From CAZOKZ01 sp964580585 (GTDB taxonomy: Bacteria > Sumerlaeota > Sumerlaeia > SLMS01 > JAHLLQ01): DNA of 64,000 nucleotides. The translations under genes and the position numbers were made by a program. The DNA lies in assembly GCA_964580585.1 (NCBI GenBank), contig CAZOKZ010000010.1, forward strand, positions 1-64,000, in the 5' to 3' direction. Below are positions 16,521 to 25,910 of the stretch, piece by piece. A model generated the notes under the pieces. It was not told the origin of the DNA. It saw nothing but the letters and a program-made list of their open reading frames with translations, and did not search any database. The number at the start of each line of letters is the position of its first letter. The stretch's first letter is position 1.

Positions 16521-19235
16521 TCAAATCTCTCCCCAGTGATCTCCCACCTCCACATCCACTTTAACCGGAACGCACAATGGCAATGCAGCGCTCATTTCCT
16601 CGGGAACGATAACGCGCAGACGATCCACTTCGTCCTCGGGCACATCGAAAATCAATTCGTCGTGCACCTGCAAAATCATCCGCGATTTTAATCCCTCGCC
16701 ACGGATTCTTTTGTCCAGCCGGATCATCGCCAACTTGATCATGTCAGCCGACGTACCTTGGATGGGCGTATTCACGGCGATACGCTCGGCCTGGGCGCGC
16801 GTATTGCCATTCGAGTTATTGATGTCGGGAATCAATCGCCGCCGCCCCTTCATCGTTGTGACGAATCCATCTTTTCGACAATTGGCGAGCGTCGTTTCGA
16901 TAAACGTCTGCACTCCGCGATACGCCGCGAAGTAATCCTCGATAAACTTCTCGGCGTCGGCACGCGAAATCTCCAGATCCCGCGCCAGTCGAAATGCCGT
17001 CATCCCGTAGATGATACCGAAATTGATCGCTTTGGCATGGCCGCGCATGTCTTTCGAGACCTCGGCAGGAGCGACGCGAAACACCTTGCTCGCCGTCAGC
17101 GTATGAATGTCCTCGCCCGAATTGAATGCCGAGCAAAGTCCCTCGTCGCCGGACATATGCGCCAGAATACGCAGTTCGATTTGCGAATAATCCGCCGCCA
17201 GCAGTTTCCATCCCGCCGCACGCGGCACGAATCCCTGGCGAATTTGTCGTCCGGCTTCCGTTCGCACCGGAATGTTCTGCAAATTCGGATCGCTGCTCGA
17301 AAGCCGCCCGGTTGCCGCCACCGTTTGATTGAACGACGTGTGAAGTCGTCCCGTGACGGGGTTTACAAGCGACGGCAAGGCATCGATGTATGTTCCCCGC
17401 AATTTTTCAATCTGGCGATATTCAAGCAATAGCGCCGGAATTGCGTGATCGGGATATTCTTCTTTCAACGCTTCGAGCACACGCACATCCGTACTGTAGC
17501 CTGTGTTGGTTTTGCGCTTGGGCGTCAGACCCATATCCTCAAACAATATCTGAGATAATTGTTTGGGCGAGTTGATGTTGAACGCCTTGCCCGTTACCTC
17601 GAAAATTTCCGCCGAAAGCTGTTTCAAGCGTTCGTGCGACTCGATGGACAATCCTGCGAAGTATTTGCGATCGATGCGCACGCCTTCGAGTTCCATCCGC
17701 CCGAGCACGGCAGAGAGTGGGACCTCGATTTCCTCGAACAATGTTCGCAGATTCAGTTCGTCGAGCGAAGGAGAAAACTTTTCATACAACTGGAACGTCG
17801 CATCGGCATCCTGGCAGGCGTACTCGCTGACTTCTTCAACATCGACAGTCGCCATGGTAACTAGGTCGTCGCCCTTGCCGATCAGTTCGCGAATTTCGGT
17901 CATCTGAATGCCGAGTTGTTCCAGCGCAAGCGCCTTGAGACCGTTCGACGCACGATCCGGATTGGTCAGGTATGCCGCCAGCATCGTATCGAACCGTGCG
18001 TCCTCGACAGGAAACCCAGCCTTGAGCAAAATCTGGTAATCGAACCGCCAATTATGCGCAATCCAGACGATTTCCGAGTCGGCGAGCACCGGCCCGAGCG
18101 CCGCGCGCGCCTGCTCCAGCGTCACACCATCGGCAGCATCGCGTTTAATGGGCAGATACACGGCCTGATTTTTTCGCCACGAGAGCGAAATCCCCACCAA
18201 ATCGTCGGTGTGCGGATCGAGTCCTGTTGTCTCTGTATCGATCGCCGCCCGGCCCGCCTGCCGGATCGATGCAACCACGCGTTCCAAATCAACAACCGAC
18301 TTTACCGTGCCGTAATCAACGGTGCGATCCTCGACGCGCTCGCCGCCAAGCTCTTCGAGTAATGCGCGGAATTCCAATCGCTTGAGCATTTCGCGATACT
18401 CGGCGGTCGGTTTCAGTTCCCATGTCAACGCATCCCACGTCACATCCACCGGTGCATCGAGACGAACCGTGGCAAGATCCATGGATTTACGAGCGGCCTC
18501 GGCTCCATCGGCTAGATTTGCCCAGAACTTAGGTTTCGTTTTGCCTTCAGCCGCTTTGAGCAACGTTTCAAGATCGCCAAACTCGGTCAGCAAATCCACC
18601 GCGCGCTTCTTCCCGATGCCCGCCACCCCTGGGATGTTATCCGATGTGTCCCCCACCAGGCCCAGGTACGCGGGAACCTGTGCCGGGGTCACACCCATCT
18701 TCTCCAACACACCCTTTTCATCCAGCACCTCGATTGTCCCGCGATGTTCGCGCAGAATCGAGATTCCCGGACGCACACATTGCATCATATCTTTGTCCAC
18801 CGACACGATGCAGGCGTCTCCCCCTTGCGTGAGCGCCCAATGAGCCATCGTGGCCAGAACATCGTCCGCTTCGTAACGAGCAATCTCGAAAACCGGCACC
18901 TTCATCACATCGAGCAGCGTGCGTAAGGTCGTAAATTGTTGCGTCAATTCAGGTGGTTGAGGAGGGCGGTTGGCTTTGTATTCTGGAAAAACATCGTTTC
19001 GGAAGGACTTGCCGGGTGGATCGAAAATCACTGCAAGATGGGAAGGAGCATAGTCGCGTAGAATGCGATGAAAGGTTTGCAGAAACCCGTAAACCGCCCC
19101 GGTAGGTTCACCCTGGGAGTTCGAGAGAGAACCCATGGCGTGAAAGGCCTTATAAACGATCGAATGGCCATCGAGAAGAAACAATTTGCCGTTCGACACG
19201 GTAGGCGATTCCTCCGAATGCAGAGAATTGATCAT
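16521..19235 (-). CDS. polA: DNA polymerase I
   Basis: 904 residues with all three domains. The 5'-3' flap nuclease is N-terminal (KLFLLDGHSIVYKAFH, then GVAGIGKKRAVDLL with the helix-hairpin-helix). A 3'-5' proofreading exonuclease starts at DTETTGLDP (about 333) with NWRFDYQ and YACQDADAT, so the DEDDy residues are intact. The polymerase domain has motif A DYSQIELR (about 683), motif B KAINFGIIYG and motif C VHDEL (about 857). Proofreading is therefore predicted to be active, unlike in Taq-type enzymes. A GTG at 19199 preceded by GGAGG at 11 bases is a real alternative start giving 892 residues; the ATG used here has no visible ribosome-binding site. First gene of polA-coaE-rho. Confidence 0.97.
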   Translation of the reverse strand: MINSLHSEESPTVSNGKLFLLDGHSIVYKAFHAMGSLSNSQGEPTGAVYGFLQTFHRILRDYAPSHLAVIFDPPGKSFRNDVFPEYKANRPPQPPELTQQFTTLRTLLDVMKVPVFEIARYEADDVLATMAHWALTQGGDACIVSVDKDMMQCVRPGISILREHRGTIEVLDEKGVLEKMGVTPAQVPAYLGLVGDTSDNIPGVAGIGKKRAVDLLTEFGDLETLLKAAEGKTKPKFWANLADGAEAARKSMDLATVRLDAPVDVTWDALTWELKPTAEYREMLKRLEFRALLEELGGERVEDRTVDYGTVKSVVDLERVVASIRQAGRAAIDTETTGLDPHTDDLVGISLSWRKNQAVYLPIKRDAADGVTLEQARAALGPVLADSEIVWIAHNWRFDYQILLKAGFPVEDARFDTMLAAYLTNPDRASNGLKALALEQLGIQMTEIRELIGKGDDLVTMATVDVEEVSEYACQDADATFQLYEKFSPSLDELNLRTLFEEIEVPLSAVLGRMELEGVRIDRKYFAGLSIESHERLKQLSAEIFEVTGKAFNINSPKQLSQILFEDMGLTPKRKTNTGYSTDVRVLEALKEEYPDHAIPALLLEYRQIEKLRGTYIDALPSLVNPVTGRLHTSFNQTVAATGRLSSSDPNLQNIPVRTEAGRQIRQGFVPRAAGWKLLAADYSQIELRILAHMSGDEGLCSAFNSGEDIHTLTASKVFRVAPAEVSKDMRGHAKAINFGIIYGMTAFRLARDLEISRADAEKFIEDYFAAYRGVQTFIETTLANCRKDGFVTTMKGRRRLIPDINNSNGNTRAQAERIAVNTPIQGTSADMIKLAMIRLDKRIRGEGLKSRMILQVHDELIFDVPEDEVDRLRVIVPEEMSAALPLCVPVKVDVEVGDHWGEI

Positions 19236-19258
19236 GAAGATTGAAAGTTGGTTTTCAT

Positions 19259-19295
19259 AAAACCGCCCCGGCCTTGCAATTCGTGGCCGGGGCGG
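19259..19295 (-). terminator. Intrinsic terminator of the pilus operon
   Basis: A perfect 11-bp GC-rich stem (CCGCCCCGGCC at 19263-19273 with its complement at 19285-19295) is followed on the minus strand by TTTT. It lies about 35 bases after the secretin stop and before the polA start. Confidence 0.9.
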
Positions 19296-19329
19296 AGAAG
19301 ATCATACGTTTGAGACGCGATCCAGCGAA

Positions 19330-22300
19330 TTAGTCGCGAACCACTGAACCGGTCAGGAAGATCAACAACGTAACGCGCTCAGAGGTTTCTTGCGTGCGGT
19401 TGAAGAGGAACTTGCCGACGAACGGAATGTCGCGCAGAATCGGAACACCCGAATCGTAGTTGTCGGTACGTTCGTTCTTCCAGCCACCGAGAACCACCGT
19501 GCCTCCATCGCGAATACGCGCGCTGGTTTCGATGTCTTTTTCCAGAATTCCGTAGTTACCCGTGTTCGTTACCGTCAAGGGCGCAGGTAATTCAGGATCG
19601 CCAGTGTTTGCAGGAGGATCGAACAATGCACGTACCGCTCCCATATTTTGATCATAATCCTGGATAACTACTTCAATCGGGCTTAACAGAATATTGCCAG
19701 CATGTGTTACCGAAGGTGTTACATCCAAATTATCGACCAAACGCAAATCTCTAATAATACCGCTGGTCGTACTTGTTGAGCCAGTTGTTCCACCGGTAGT
19801 GCTTCGACCGCCAGTAAGACCATCGCCACTTCCAATATGATCCGGCCCTACAATATTGAAAGCTCTCACAATTTGCCGCGTAATTGAGAATGTGGCCGAC
19901 TGGTTGTTCAACACGGTGATCGACGGCGCGTTGACCACGTTGATTACGCCTTGCGCTTCCAATGCGCGCAACGTCAGCGAAATCGGAGACTCGCCATTGT
20001 TGATAATCCAGTTGGTAACCGTAGCGCCTTTCAACAGATTCGCGCTGGCGGCTCCTTCCACAAAAGGCTCGAACGGCGAACGATATTCATCCACATCCTG
20101 GGCGAACCGCGACTGAATGATGCTGTCGCTCAGAGAAATACCCTCTGTCAAATCGCCCACTGAGAAATCAGCCTTAAGTTCGCGTGCTTTGTTCTCCACC
20201 ACTTCAACGAACTTGATTTCGAGCGAAACCTGGAGTGTCGGCGTATCAAGTGTGCGAATCCAGAACTCGACTTCGTCCAGATCGGCGCCATTTTCATAGC
20301 TGATCCACAGAGCGTTCAGGTTTTCAATCGGCTCAACCGTTACGTCGATCAACGGCTCTGTGTCTTCTGCCGTGGTTTCAGTGGCTTGAGCAGCCGCCGT
20401 TTGCTGAGTCGTCGTTGTATTGTTGGTTGCATTTTCCGGCGTGTAGATGAAGCGCAGTTTAGCGCGTCCTTCGCCCGGGGTGCTGGCAGGCTTGATGTCT
20501 TCGGCAACCACTGAGAACTCGCCACTGCTGAAGTTCACAATGCGGAACTCTTCGATCGTTTGCTCATCGCTTTGGTCGCCCGAGCGCACGATGAGCGTCA
20601 CGTCGTCATCGTTTTCATCGTCTTCGTCGTTATCTTCAACGCTGGTGACACGGAAGAACGCGCCGCGCCATTCAAATTCCTGGTCGGTACGAAGTGTCTT
20701 GAGGATCTCATTCGCACCATTGGAGGCACCCGAATCTTCTTCGTCACCGCCACCGATAAAGGTGTCGATTTCCGAAGCCAGATCAGAAGCTGTTGCCCAA
20801 TTCAGGAAGACAATCTTCGTCTTACGTTCCCGACGAATCTGAGGCAGGCTCTCGATGTACTTGGAAACTGCATTCAGACGATCGGGATAATCGGTGATGG
20901 TAAGCTGCAAGGTCGCTTCGTCGTACCACAGGCGACGGCCCTCGGCGTTTGCCTTGGATTTGCCTTCCTGTGCATAGAGCAGGGTTTCAATCACCTGGCG
21001 GACGTTTTCGCCGAATTGGCGGGCAAGATCCGGGTTATCCTGAATTTCGAGGATTGGCGTCAGGTTGAACGTTTCCACCCCAAGCGTCTTATCGTAAATC
21101 TGGCTGAGGAACTTGCGATCTTTCAGGATTTCTTCCACGCGACGGATGTTTTCCGGCGTGTCCTTGATGATCAGTTCGCCGCCTTCGATGATCAGTTTGC
21201 GCTCCGGATTATAGGGAGCTTCGTCATCGATACGCAAAATGGCTTCAAGCAATGCCTTGATCTGAGGAGCTTTGTCTTCCTGAATCACATAGCTCTGGAA
21301 AACGAGCCCCACGGGATCCTGATTACGCAGCTCTTTGATCAGGTTGCCGAACTTGGCGATATTTTGTTCCGAATCCGTCATCACCACGATGTTTTGACGC
21401 GGGTCGGTGTAGATCTCCTGGCCGTCCATCACGGGCTTGGCGCTGGGACCATACATCAGGGTTTGCAGAGTGCCGCGATCAAGGAGCGAATCGATGGTTT
21501 TGATTTGTTCCGGTGTGACGCGGAAAACGTTCGTGCGCAGGTCTGGGGTAATAACGACCACGTCTTCGCCCGTTTTACGTTCCCATTTAAGACCGATGGG
21601 GAGCAGAACCGAATCAAGCACTTCGTGCAGGGGCTTATCGGAGAACGCTGCTTCGATGCGCGCGTCCACACCACCCGAGAGTACGAAGTCGATCCCCGAG
21701 AGCAGTTTCAAGGTGCGCAGGAATTCCGGCAACGGGGTCGGTTGAAGCGTGTTGATCGGAATCGGCGTGTCCATCTTGGCCAGAGCGGCTTTTTCTTTTT
21801 CAGCGAACTCGCGTTCTTTGCGACGTTCGGCTACGCTGTCCAGATATTCCTTCTCGGTGTCCTGCAGGTAAACGCGAGCGCGCTCGAATCCCGGGTCGAT
21901 CGCCAGAGTTTCATTCCACTTGGCACGGGCAGCTTCCAGGTTATCGAGCTTGGTCGGGTCTTTCTCGTAAATCTGAAGACCTTCGGCAAAAGCCGCTTCG
22001 GCAGCCTTGGCTTTCTCTTTGCTCGCCGCTTCGGTCTTTTCCGATTTGACGCGATCACGTTCGGTAGCAACGCGGTCTCTCAACTTCTTGATTTCAGAGG
22101 ATTTCTCTGGATTGACGGCTAAAAGTTTGTCGTAGGACTCAACCGCTTCGTCCAACTTGCCTGCATCCGCCAAAGCTTTTGCTTCCTTCAAACCGCTCTC
22201 GTAGCGGCGTTCTTTGACTTTGCTTTCTGCAGTCGAGGTAGCCTCTTCGGCCTTTTTGGTCTCTTCGGCTTTCTTTGATTCCATTTCTTTAGCTGCGTCG

Positions 22301-23286
22301 GTGGCGACAGCTTTGGCGGTGGCCGCTTCTTCGGTCTTCTTGGTTTCCGCCTCGACCATCTTGTTCACGACGGGTTTTTCTTCGGCCTTTGCGACTTCAA
22401 CCGCTTTGGCTTCTGCGGCTTTGGCTTTTGCCTCTTCCGCTTTCTTGGCCGCTTCGGCCTTGGCCTTGGCTTCCGCGGACTTGGCTTCTTCAGCCTTCTT
22501 CGCCGCTTCAACCTTTGCCTTCGCCTCTTCGGCTTTTTGTTTTGCTTCTTCCGCCTTCTTCGCCGATTCGGCCTTCTTGGCTTCCGCTAAACGTTTTGCT
22601 TCCAATTCCTTGGCGCGACGTTCGGCTTCGGCCTTGTTTTTATCAATCTCCTGTCGCGATTTGGCAATCGCCGCAGACATTTTGCTGACATACTTGGATT
22701 TAGGATCGAGTTCACGAGCCTGGCGCAGTTGATCTTCGGCGGCATCGATGTTGTTGCTCTTCAGTTGCTGCCGCACCTGATCGTAGATGCTTTCCAGGCG
22801 GTCGTCCATGGCCGCTTGTTTTGCCTTGTCGATTTTGGTCAGACCCGACTTGGCGGACTTGTTGCCGGCGTCCTTGGCCAGGACTTCTTTGTAAATCGCG
22901 GCGGCATCGTCGTATTTCTTGCTCTTGTACAGAGCATAGGCCTTGTCAACCTGGTCATCTGCCCAATCTTCAACGGCTTTGGCTTTCGCCTCTTCCTGAT
23001 CGGACTTAATCGTTTGACGCAACTTGATCGTATCCCGATTGTTCCGATCTAACTCATAGGCCTGGTCGACTGCCATCATGGCGCGCTCGTAATTCTCCGC
23101 CTTTAGCTCGGCGCGTGCGCGTGCCAGATGTTCGTCCACTTGAGCTGCAACGCGCGCGTCGCGTGTTTGCGCACCCTTGGCCTTAGGAGTCGTTGCCGTC
23201 GAACACGCCACGCTCATTGCCAGCGTCGCCGACAGGGCAGCATGGCCTATAAGATTCAGATACCGCTTCGATTCTTTGCGTCTCAT
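19330..23286 (-). CDS. pilQ: Giant type IV pilus/type II secretion secretin lipoprotein with TolA-like coiled region
   Basis: 1318 residues from ATG 23286; a GTG at 23298 directly abuts AGGAGA and is less likely. The signal peptide ends in a lipobox (MSVAC). Next come TPR-like repeats (about 40-210), a long Lys/Ala/Glu-rich helical stretch (about 215-360, KAEEAKAKAE repeats) and more TPR. An STN-like segment (about 505-570, TLKLLSGIDFVLSGGVDARI) and N-domains follow. The C-terminal secretin domain has VNAPSITVLNNQSATF, IRDGGTVVLGG and VPILRDIPFVGKFLF. Secretins form the outer-membrane pore for pili or exported proteins. It is last in an operon with PilM-PilN, which favours a type IV pilus role. 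The helical stretch is unusual and could span the periplasm or bind peptidoglycan-associated partners (inference). Confidence 0.92.
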   Translation of the reverse strand: MRRKESKRYLNLIGHAALSATLAMSVACSTATTPKAKGAQTRDARVAAQVDEHLARARAELKAENYERAMMAVDQAYELDRNNRDTIKLRQTIKSDQEEAKAKAVEDWADDQVDKAYALYKSKKYDDAAAIYKEVLAKDAGNKSAKSGLTKIDKAKQAAMDDRLESIYDQVRQQLKSNNIDAAEDQLRQARELDPKSKYVSKMSAAIAKSRQEIDKNKAEAERRAKELEAKRLAEAKKAESAKKAEEAKQKAEEAKAKVEAAKKAEEAKSAEAKAKAEAAKKAEEAKAKAAEAKAVEVAKAEEKPVVNKMVEAETKKTEEAATAKAVATDAAKEMESKKAEETKKAEEATSTAESKVKERRYESGLKEAKALADAGKLDEAVESYDKLLAVNPEKSSEIKKLRDRVATERDRVKSEKTEAASKEKAKAAEAAFAEGLQIYEKDPTKLDNLEAARAKWNETLAIDPGFERARVYLQDTEKEYLDSVAERRKEREFAEKEKAALAKMDTPIPINTLQPTPLPEFLRTLKLLSGIDFVLSGGVDARIEAAFSDKPLHEVLDSVLLPIGLKWERKTGEDVVVITPDLRTNVFRVTPEQIKTIDSLLDRGTLQTLMYGPSAKPVMDGQEIYTDPRQNIVVMTDSEQNIAKFGNLIKELRNQDPVGLVFQSYVIQEDKAPQIKALLEAILRIDDEAPYNPERKLIIEGGELIIKDTPENIRRVEEILKDRKFLSQIYDKTLGVETFNLTPILEIQDNPDLARQFGENVRQVIETLLYAQEGKSKANAEGRRLWYDEATLQLTITDYPDRLNAVSKYIESLPQIRRERKTKIVFLNWATASDLASEIDTFIGGGDEEDSGASNGANEILKTLRTDQEFEWRGAFFRVTSVEDNDEDDENDDDVTLIVRSGDQSDEQTIEEFRIVNFSSGEFSVVAEDIKPASTPGEGRAKLRFIYTPENATNNTTTTQQTAAAQATETTAEDTEPLIDVTVEPIENLNALWISYENGADLDEVEFWIRTLDTPTLQVSLEIKFVEVVENKARELKADFSVGDLTEGISLSDSIIQSRFAQDVDEYRSPFEPFVEGAASANLLKGATVTNWIINNGESPISLTLRALEAQGVINVVNAPSITVLNNQSATFSITRQIVRAFNIVGPDHIGSGDGLTGGRSTTGGTTGSTSTTSGIIRDLRLVDNLDVTPSVTHAGNILLSPIEVVIQDYDQNMGAVRALFDPPANTGDPELPAPLTVTNTGNYGILEKDIETSARIRDGGTVVLGGWKNERTDNYDSGVPILRDIPFVGKFLFNRTQETSERVTLLIFLTGSVVRD

Positions 23287-23344
23287 AGGATTGTGCACTC
23301 TCCTAAGATGGTCGAACCCACATAATCTGTCTTAATCGATTTCG

Positions 23345-23364
23345 CCATTGGAACATTCCAATGG
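23345..23364. promoter_or_regulatory. Perfect 20-bp dyad upstream of the secretin gene
   Basis: CCATTGGAA-CA-TTCCAATGG is a perfect inverted repeat about 60 bases before the secretin start, in the 190-bp gap inside the pilus operon. It has no T run, so it is not an intrinsic terminator. An operator or an RNA-stabilising hairpin are both possible. Confidence 0.5.
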
Positions 23365-23490
23365 GAAATGGTGTCAAGACGACTGTCTTAGTTCTCAATG
23401 ATTTGAATCCACCCCAATACTTCGTAACTCTCCCAACCGATTGGACCTGACGCCCCCCAAATGGCGTACAAATCCCCCAGTTTTCCACAC

Positions 23491-24003
23491 TTATGGCGTC
23501 GCCTCGGCTTCGCCATCCCCTTCCCCGGTTGTTTCAGCCGGTCGCTCGGCTTCCGCCTTTTTTTTCAAATCCAGCGATCGGTAGTGCGTCGGATAACGCT
23601 GAAGAATCTCATCCAGCTTTTGCAGGGCGCCATCATAATCCTTCGCGTCGTACATTTTTTGCGCCTCGTTGAACAGCGGCGCAATCGCCCGTTCGCGTTC
23701 GGCTTCGTTTTGCACCGACCGCAAGTCGAACATGTTAAACTGAATCAGACGCCGCGCCCGGTCGTCCTTCAGGATATCCGTTTGAGTTCCGGTAAAGCTG
23801 GCCATAACCTTGTTGTAGCTGTCATTGGGAATTTTCACATCCCAAGGACGAGGCGGAGGCGGCTGGACTTCATCCAACTCGAACTGTTGTTCCTTCTGAT
23901 AGAAGAAACCCACGACGAGCAACAACGCCACAAAGAGCACGATCCCGATCAAGTCGAGTCGCTTTTGCAGCTTTTTGCCCAGTAATTCCAGTTGGTCCTT
24001 CAT
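23491..24003 (-). CDS. Membrane-anchored TPR protein in the pilO/pilP position
   Basis: 170 residues. One transmembrane helix (about 19-37, LIGIVLFVALLLVVGFFY) is followed by a Pro-rich stretch (QPPPPRPW) and a C-terminal TPR-like pair (AQKMYDAKDYDGALQKLDEILQRYPTHYRSL). A GGAGAG eight bases before the ATG supports the start. It lies between the PilM-PilN fusion and the secretin, where pilO and pilP usually sit. The topology (short cytoplasmic N-terminus, periplasmic rest) suits an inner-membrane alignment component, but I see no sequence match to PilO or PilP. The role in pilus assembly is inferred from position. Confidence 0.8.
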   Translation of the reverse strand: MKDQLELLGKKLQKRLDLIGIVLFVALLLVVGFFYQKEQQFELDEVQPPPPRPWDVKIPNDSYNKVMASFTGTQTDILKDDRARRLIQFNMFDLRSVQNEAERERAIAPLFNEAQKMYDAKDYDGALQKLDEILQRYPTHYRSLDLKKKAEAERPAETTGEGDGEAEATP

Positions 24004-24065
24004 TCAGTTGCTCTCCACTGCCAAAACCAGAGTCGGTTCTGCTTCAAACCAATCACCGTCGATTT

Positions 24066-25910
24066 TTACCGCGCCGAACGTCTTGAGGGCCGACGGGTTG
24101 TCGTTGTCGAATTCCCTCCGCGAGCTCCCGCCTCGGAAGCAGGCTCGGGAGTCGGTGTTACTTCCAGTCGATTAACCTTATCGCTTGTTTTCAACGTGAT
24201 CACAAAACGGAAGACCTGGGGTTTGCCCGGCATGCCGACTCGCTCGCCTGGCACCGGCACCACATCCACCAATTCCGGGATTTCCAACGGATTTTCTACC
24301 AAATCACGCAAGGCATTGTTGAAATCCGCCGCCGAGCGTTGCAATTCACTGACACCAACGATCCGAATCGATCCATCGAAACCACAGGTAATCTGATTAA
24401 CCAGCACGTCCGAGGGCTTGACTTCGGAAACCGAGGTCAGGAATTCCATCCAATACCCGCGGTCATTGATGCCTTTCGAGAAATCTTCAACTTTGGCCGC
24501 CAGGTCGCTATGCCGCTGCTGCGCTTCCATCGCGCGCGCGATACCCGACTGGTTCAGGCTCAACTGTCCTTCAATCACTGTTTTCTGTTGCTCGAACTGG
24601 GCAATATAATTCTTGCCAGCCTGAGAGGATACCGCCACGGCACCCAGCAACAGAACAACCATGATCGCCGTGCTTCGATAAGGGAAGTCGCGCGTGATTT
24701 TGCGCTCGGTCGGCAGGAAATCCACCGCAACGCTGCCCAGACCGACGCCTTGAAGCGCCAACCCGAAGGCCACAACCTGCTCGGACAATACCCCGCCCGG
24801 CCACGCCAGCGGGAAACCTTCTTCAAACTCCTCGGTCAACGTTACCGGAACGGATAGCTTCTCTTCTATGTAAGAAGCCATGCCGGAAAGCATCGACTGG
24901 CCGCCACTGATGACAAGCGAATCGACCGCCATGCCGTCGGGTTGCGAGATGAAGAAGTCGAGCGAGCGACGCAGTTCGGAAATGATCCGATCCACCGCAT
25001 GCGTGGCCGCCTTGCAGGCGTCGTTGTTGATCGAACCATCGACCTCGAAATCGAAGTCGAACGTCATCAACTTGCACTGATGTTTCTTGATTCGCTCGGC
25101 GTCCTGGAAATTCGACACCTTGCAGGAAGACATAATGGCGCGGGTGACATCGTTGCCTGCCGAAGGAACGGAGCGCGAAAACTTGAGCAGCGGTTGCTGA
25201 CCCAATTGCGCAATCGCCAGATCCATCGCGGCAGCGCCGATGTTCACAAAACCCTTTACTTCCTCGAAAACGAAATCGTCTTCCTGATCGACAGCGGTCT
25301 CGTCGTCCTGAACGCCCTTCTTCTTGGTTGGCTTTTTCTTTTTCGCGCCAAGGTCCTCGACCAGCTTCTTCACATCGTCGGGCGAGCGCTGCAGGAATGT
25401 CTGCGTATTGAAGAGGGCGAAGGAGCTGACAGCAACCGCCACGGGCTTCAAGCCGGTCTTATCGACCAGCGACATAAATTCGCGCACCTCGTCGTGGCGA
25501 ACGGCAACCAGCAACACCTCGACTTCCCGATCCTCGGGGATGGGGAAGAACTGCCATTGCAGGTCTGTTTTTTCAATGGGGAACGGGATTTGCTGACGAG
25601 CTTCAAAGGCGACGATTTTGTCCAGTCGCTCGGTACTGGTTTCCGGAAGGCGGAAACGACGAATGAAAACCTTCTGCCCGGGAAGGGCAAAAACGGCTTC
25701 CTTGCAGGAGACTTTGTTACGCTTGAGGAGATCCTTGAGAGCCTTGACGATCGCCGCACGACGATCCTCTACCGAGGCCGTCGGCTCGATATTGGTCTCG
25801 GCGGAGGCCACCGTCAGAATCTTTAAATTCTTACGGTCCGCCGACATCTCTACGACCTTGACGGTGTTAGAGCCAAGATCTACACCCAAGCACTTCTTCA
25901 GCATCGCCAT
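24066..25910 (-). CDS. pilM: PilM-PilN fusion, type IV pilus inner-membrane assembly protein
   Basis: 614 residues. The N-terminal 390 residues are an actin-like PilM domain (CLGVDLGSNTVKVVEM, FRLPETSTERLDKIVAFEARQQIPFP, LVISGGQSMLSGMASYIEEKLSVPV). They contain a charged insertion (KKKKPTKKKGVQDDE, about 190). A transmembrane helix at about 412-432 (STAIMVVLLLGAVAVSS) follows, then a coiled region and a ferredoxin-like PilN domain (PSDVLVNQITCGFDGSIRIVGVS). In most pilus operons PilM is cytosolic and binds the short N-terminal tail of a separate PilN; here both lie on one chain, which fixes 1:1 stoichiometry. First gene of the operon, with divergent transcription from the TPR gene at 26438. 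Confidence 0.92.
   Translation of the reverse strand: MAMLKKCLGVDLGSNTVKVVEMSADRKNLKILTVASAETNIEPTASVEDRRAAIVKALKDLLKRNKVSCKEAVFALPGQKVFIRRFRLPETSTERLDKIVAFEARQQIPFPIEKTDLQWQFFPIPEDREVEVLLVAVRHDEVREFMSLVDKTGLKPVAVAVSSFALFNTQTFLQRSPDDVKKLVEDLGAKKKKPTKKKGVQDDETAVDQEDDFVFEEVKGFVNIGAAAMDLAIAQLGQQPLLKFSRSVPSAGNDVTRAIMSSCKVSNFQDAERIKKHQCKLMTFDFDFEVDGSINNDACKAATHAVDRIISELRRSLDFFISQPDGMAVDSLVISGGQSMLSGMASYIEEKLSVPVTLTEEFEEGFPLAWPGGVLSEQVVAFGLALQGVGLGSVAVDFLPTERKITRDFPYRSTAIMVVLLLGAVAVSSQAGKNYIAQFEQQKTVIEGQLSLNQSGIARAMEAQQRHSDLAAKVEDFSKGINDRGYWMEFLTSVSEVKPSDVLVNQITCGFDGSIRIVGVSELQRSAADFNNALRDLVENPLEIPELVDVVPVPGERVGMPGKPQVFRFVITLKTSDKVNRLEVTPTPEPASEAGARGGNSTTTTRRPSRRSAR

Noticed and set aside
20560..22122. 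520-codon open frame antisense to the secretin gene
   Set aside because: Lies wholly opposite a well-supported gene, has no domain-like sequence and mirrors its codon bias.
22210..22640. Repetitive GCC/TTC-rich DNA as an intergenic repeat
   Set aside because: It is the Lys/Ala/Glu-rich coding region of the secretin gene, low in complexity because of the protein sequence.
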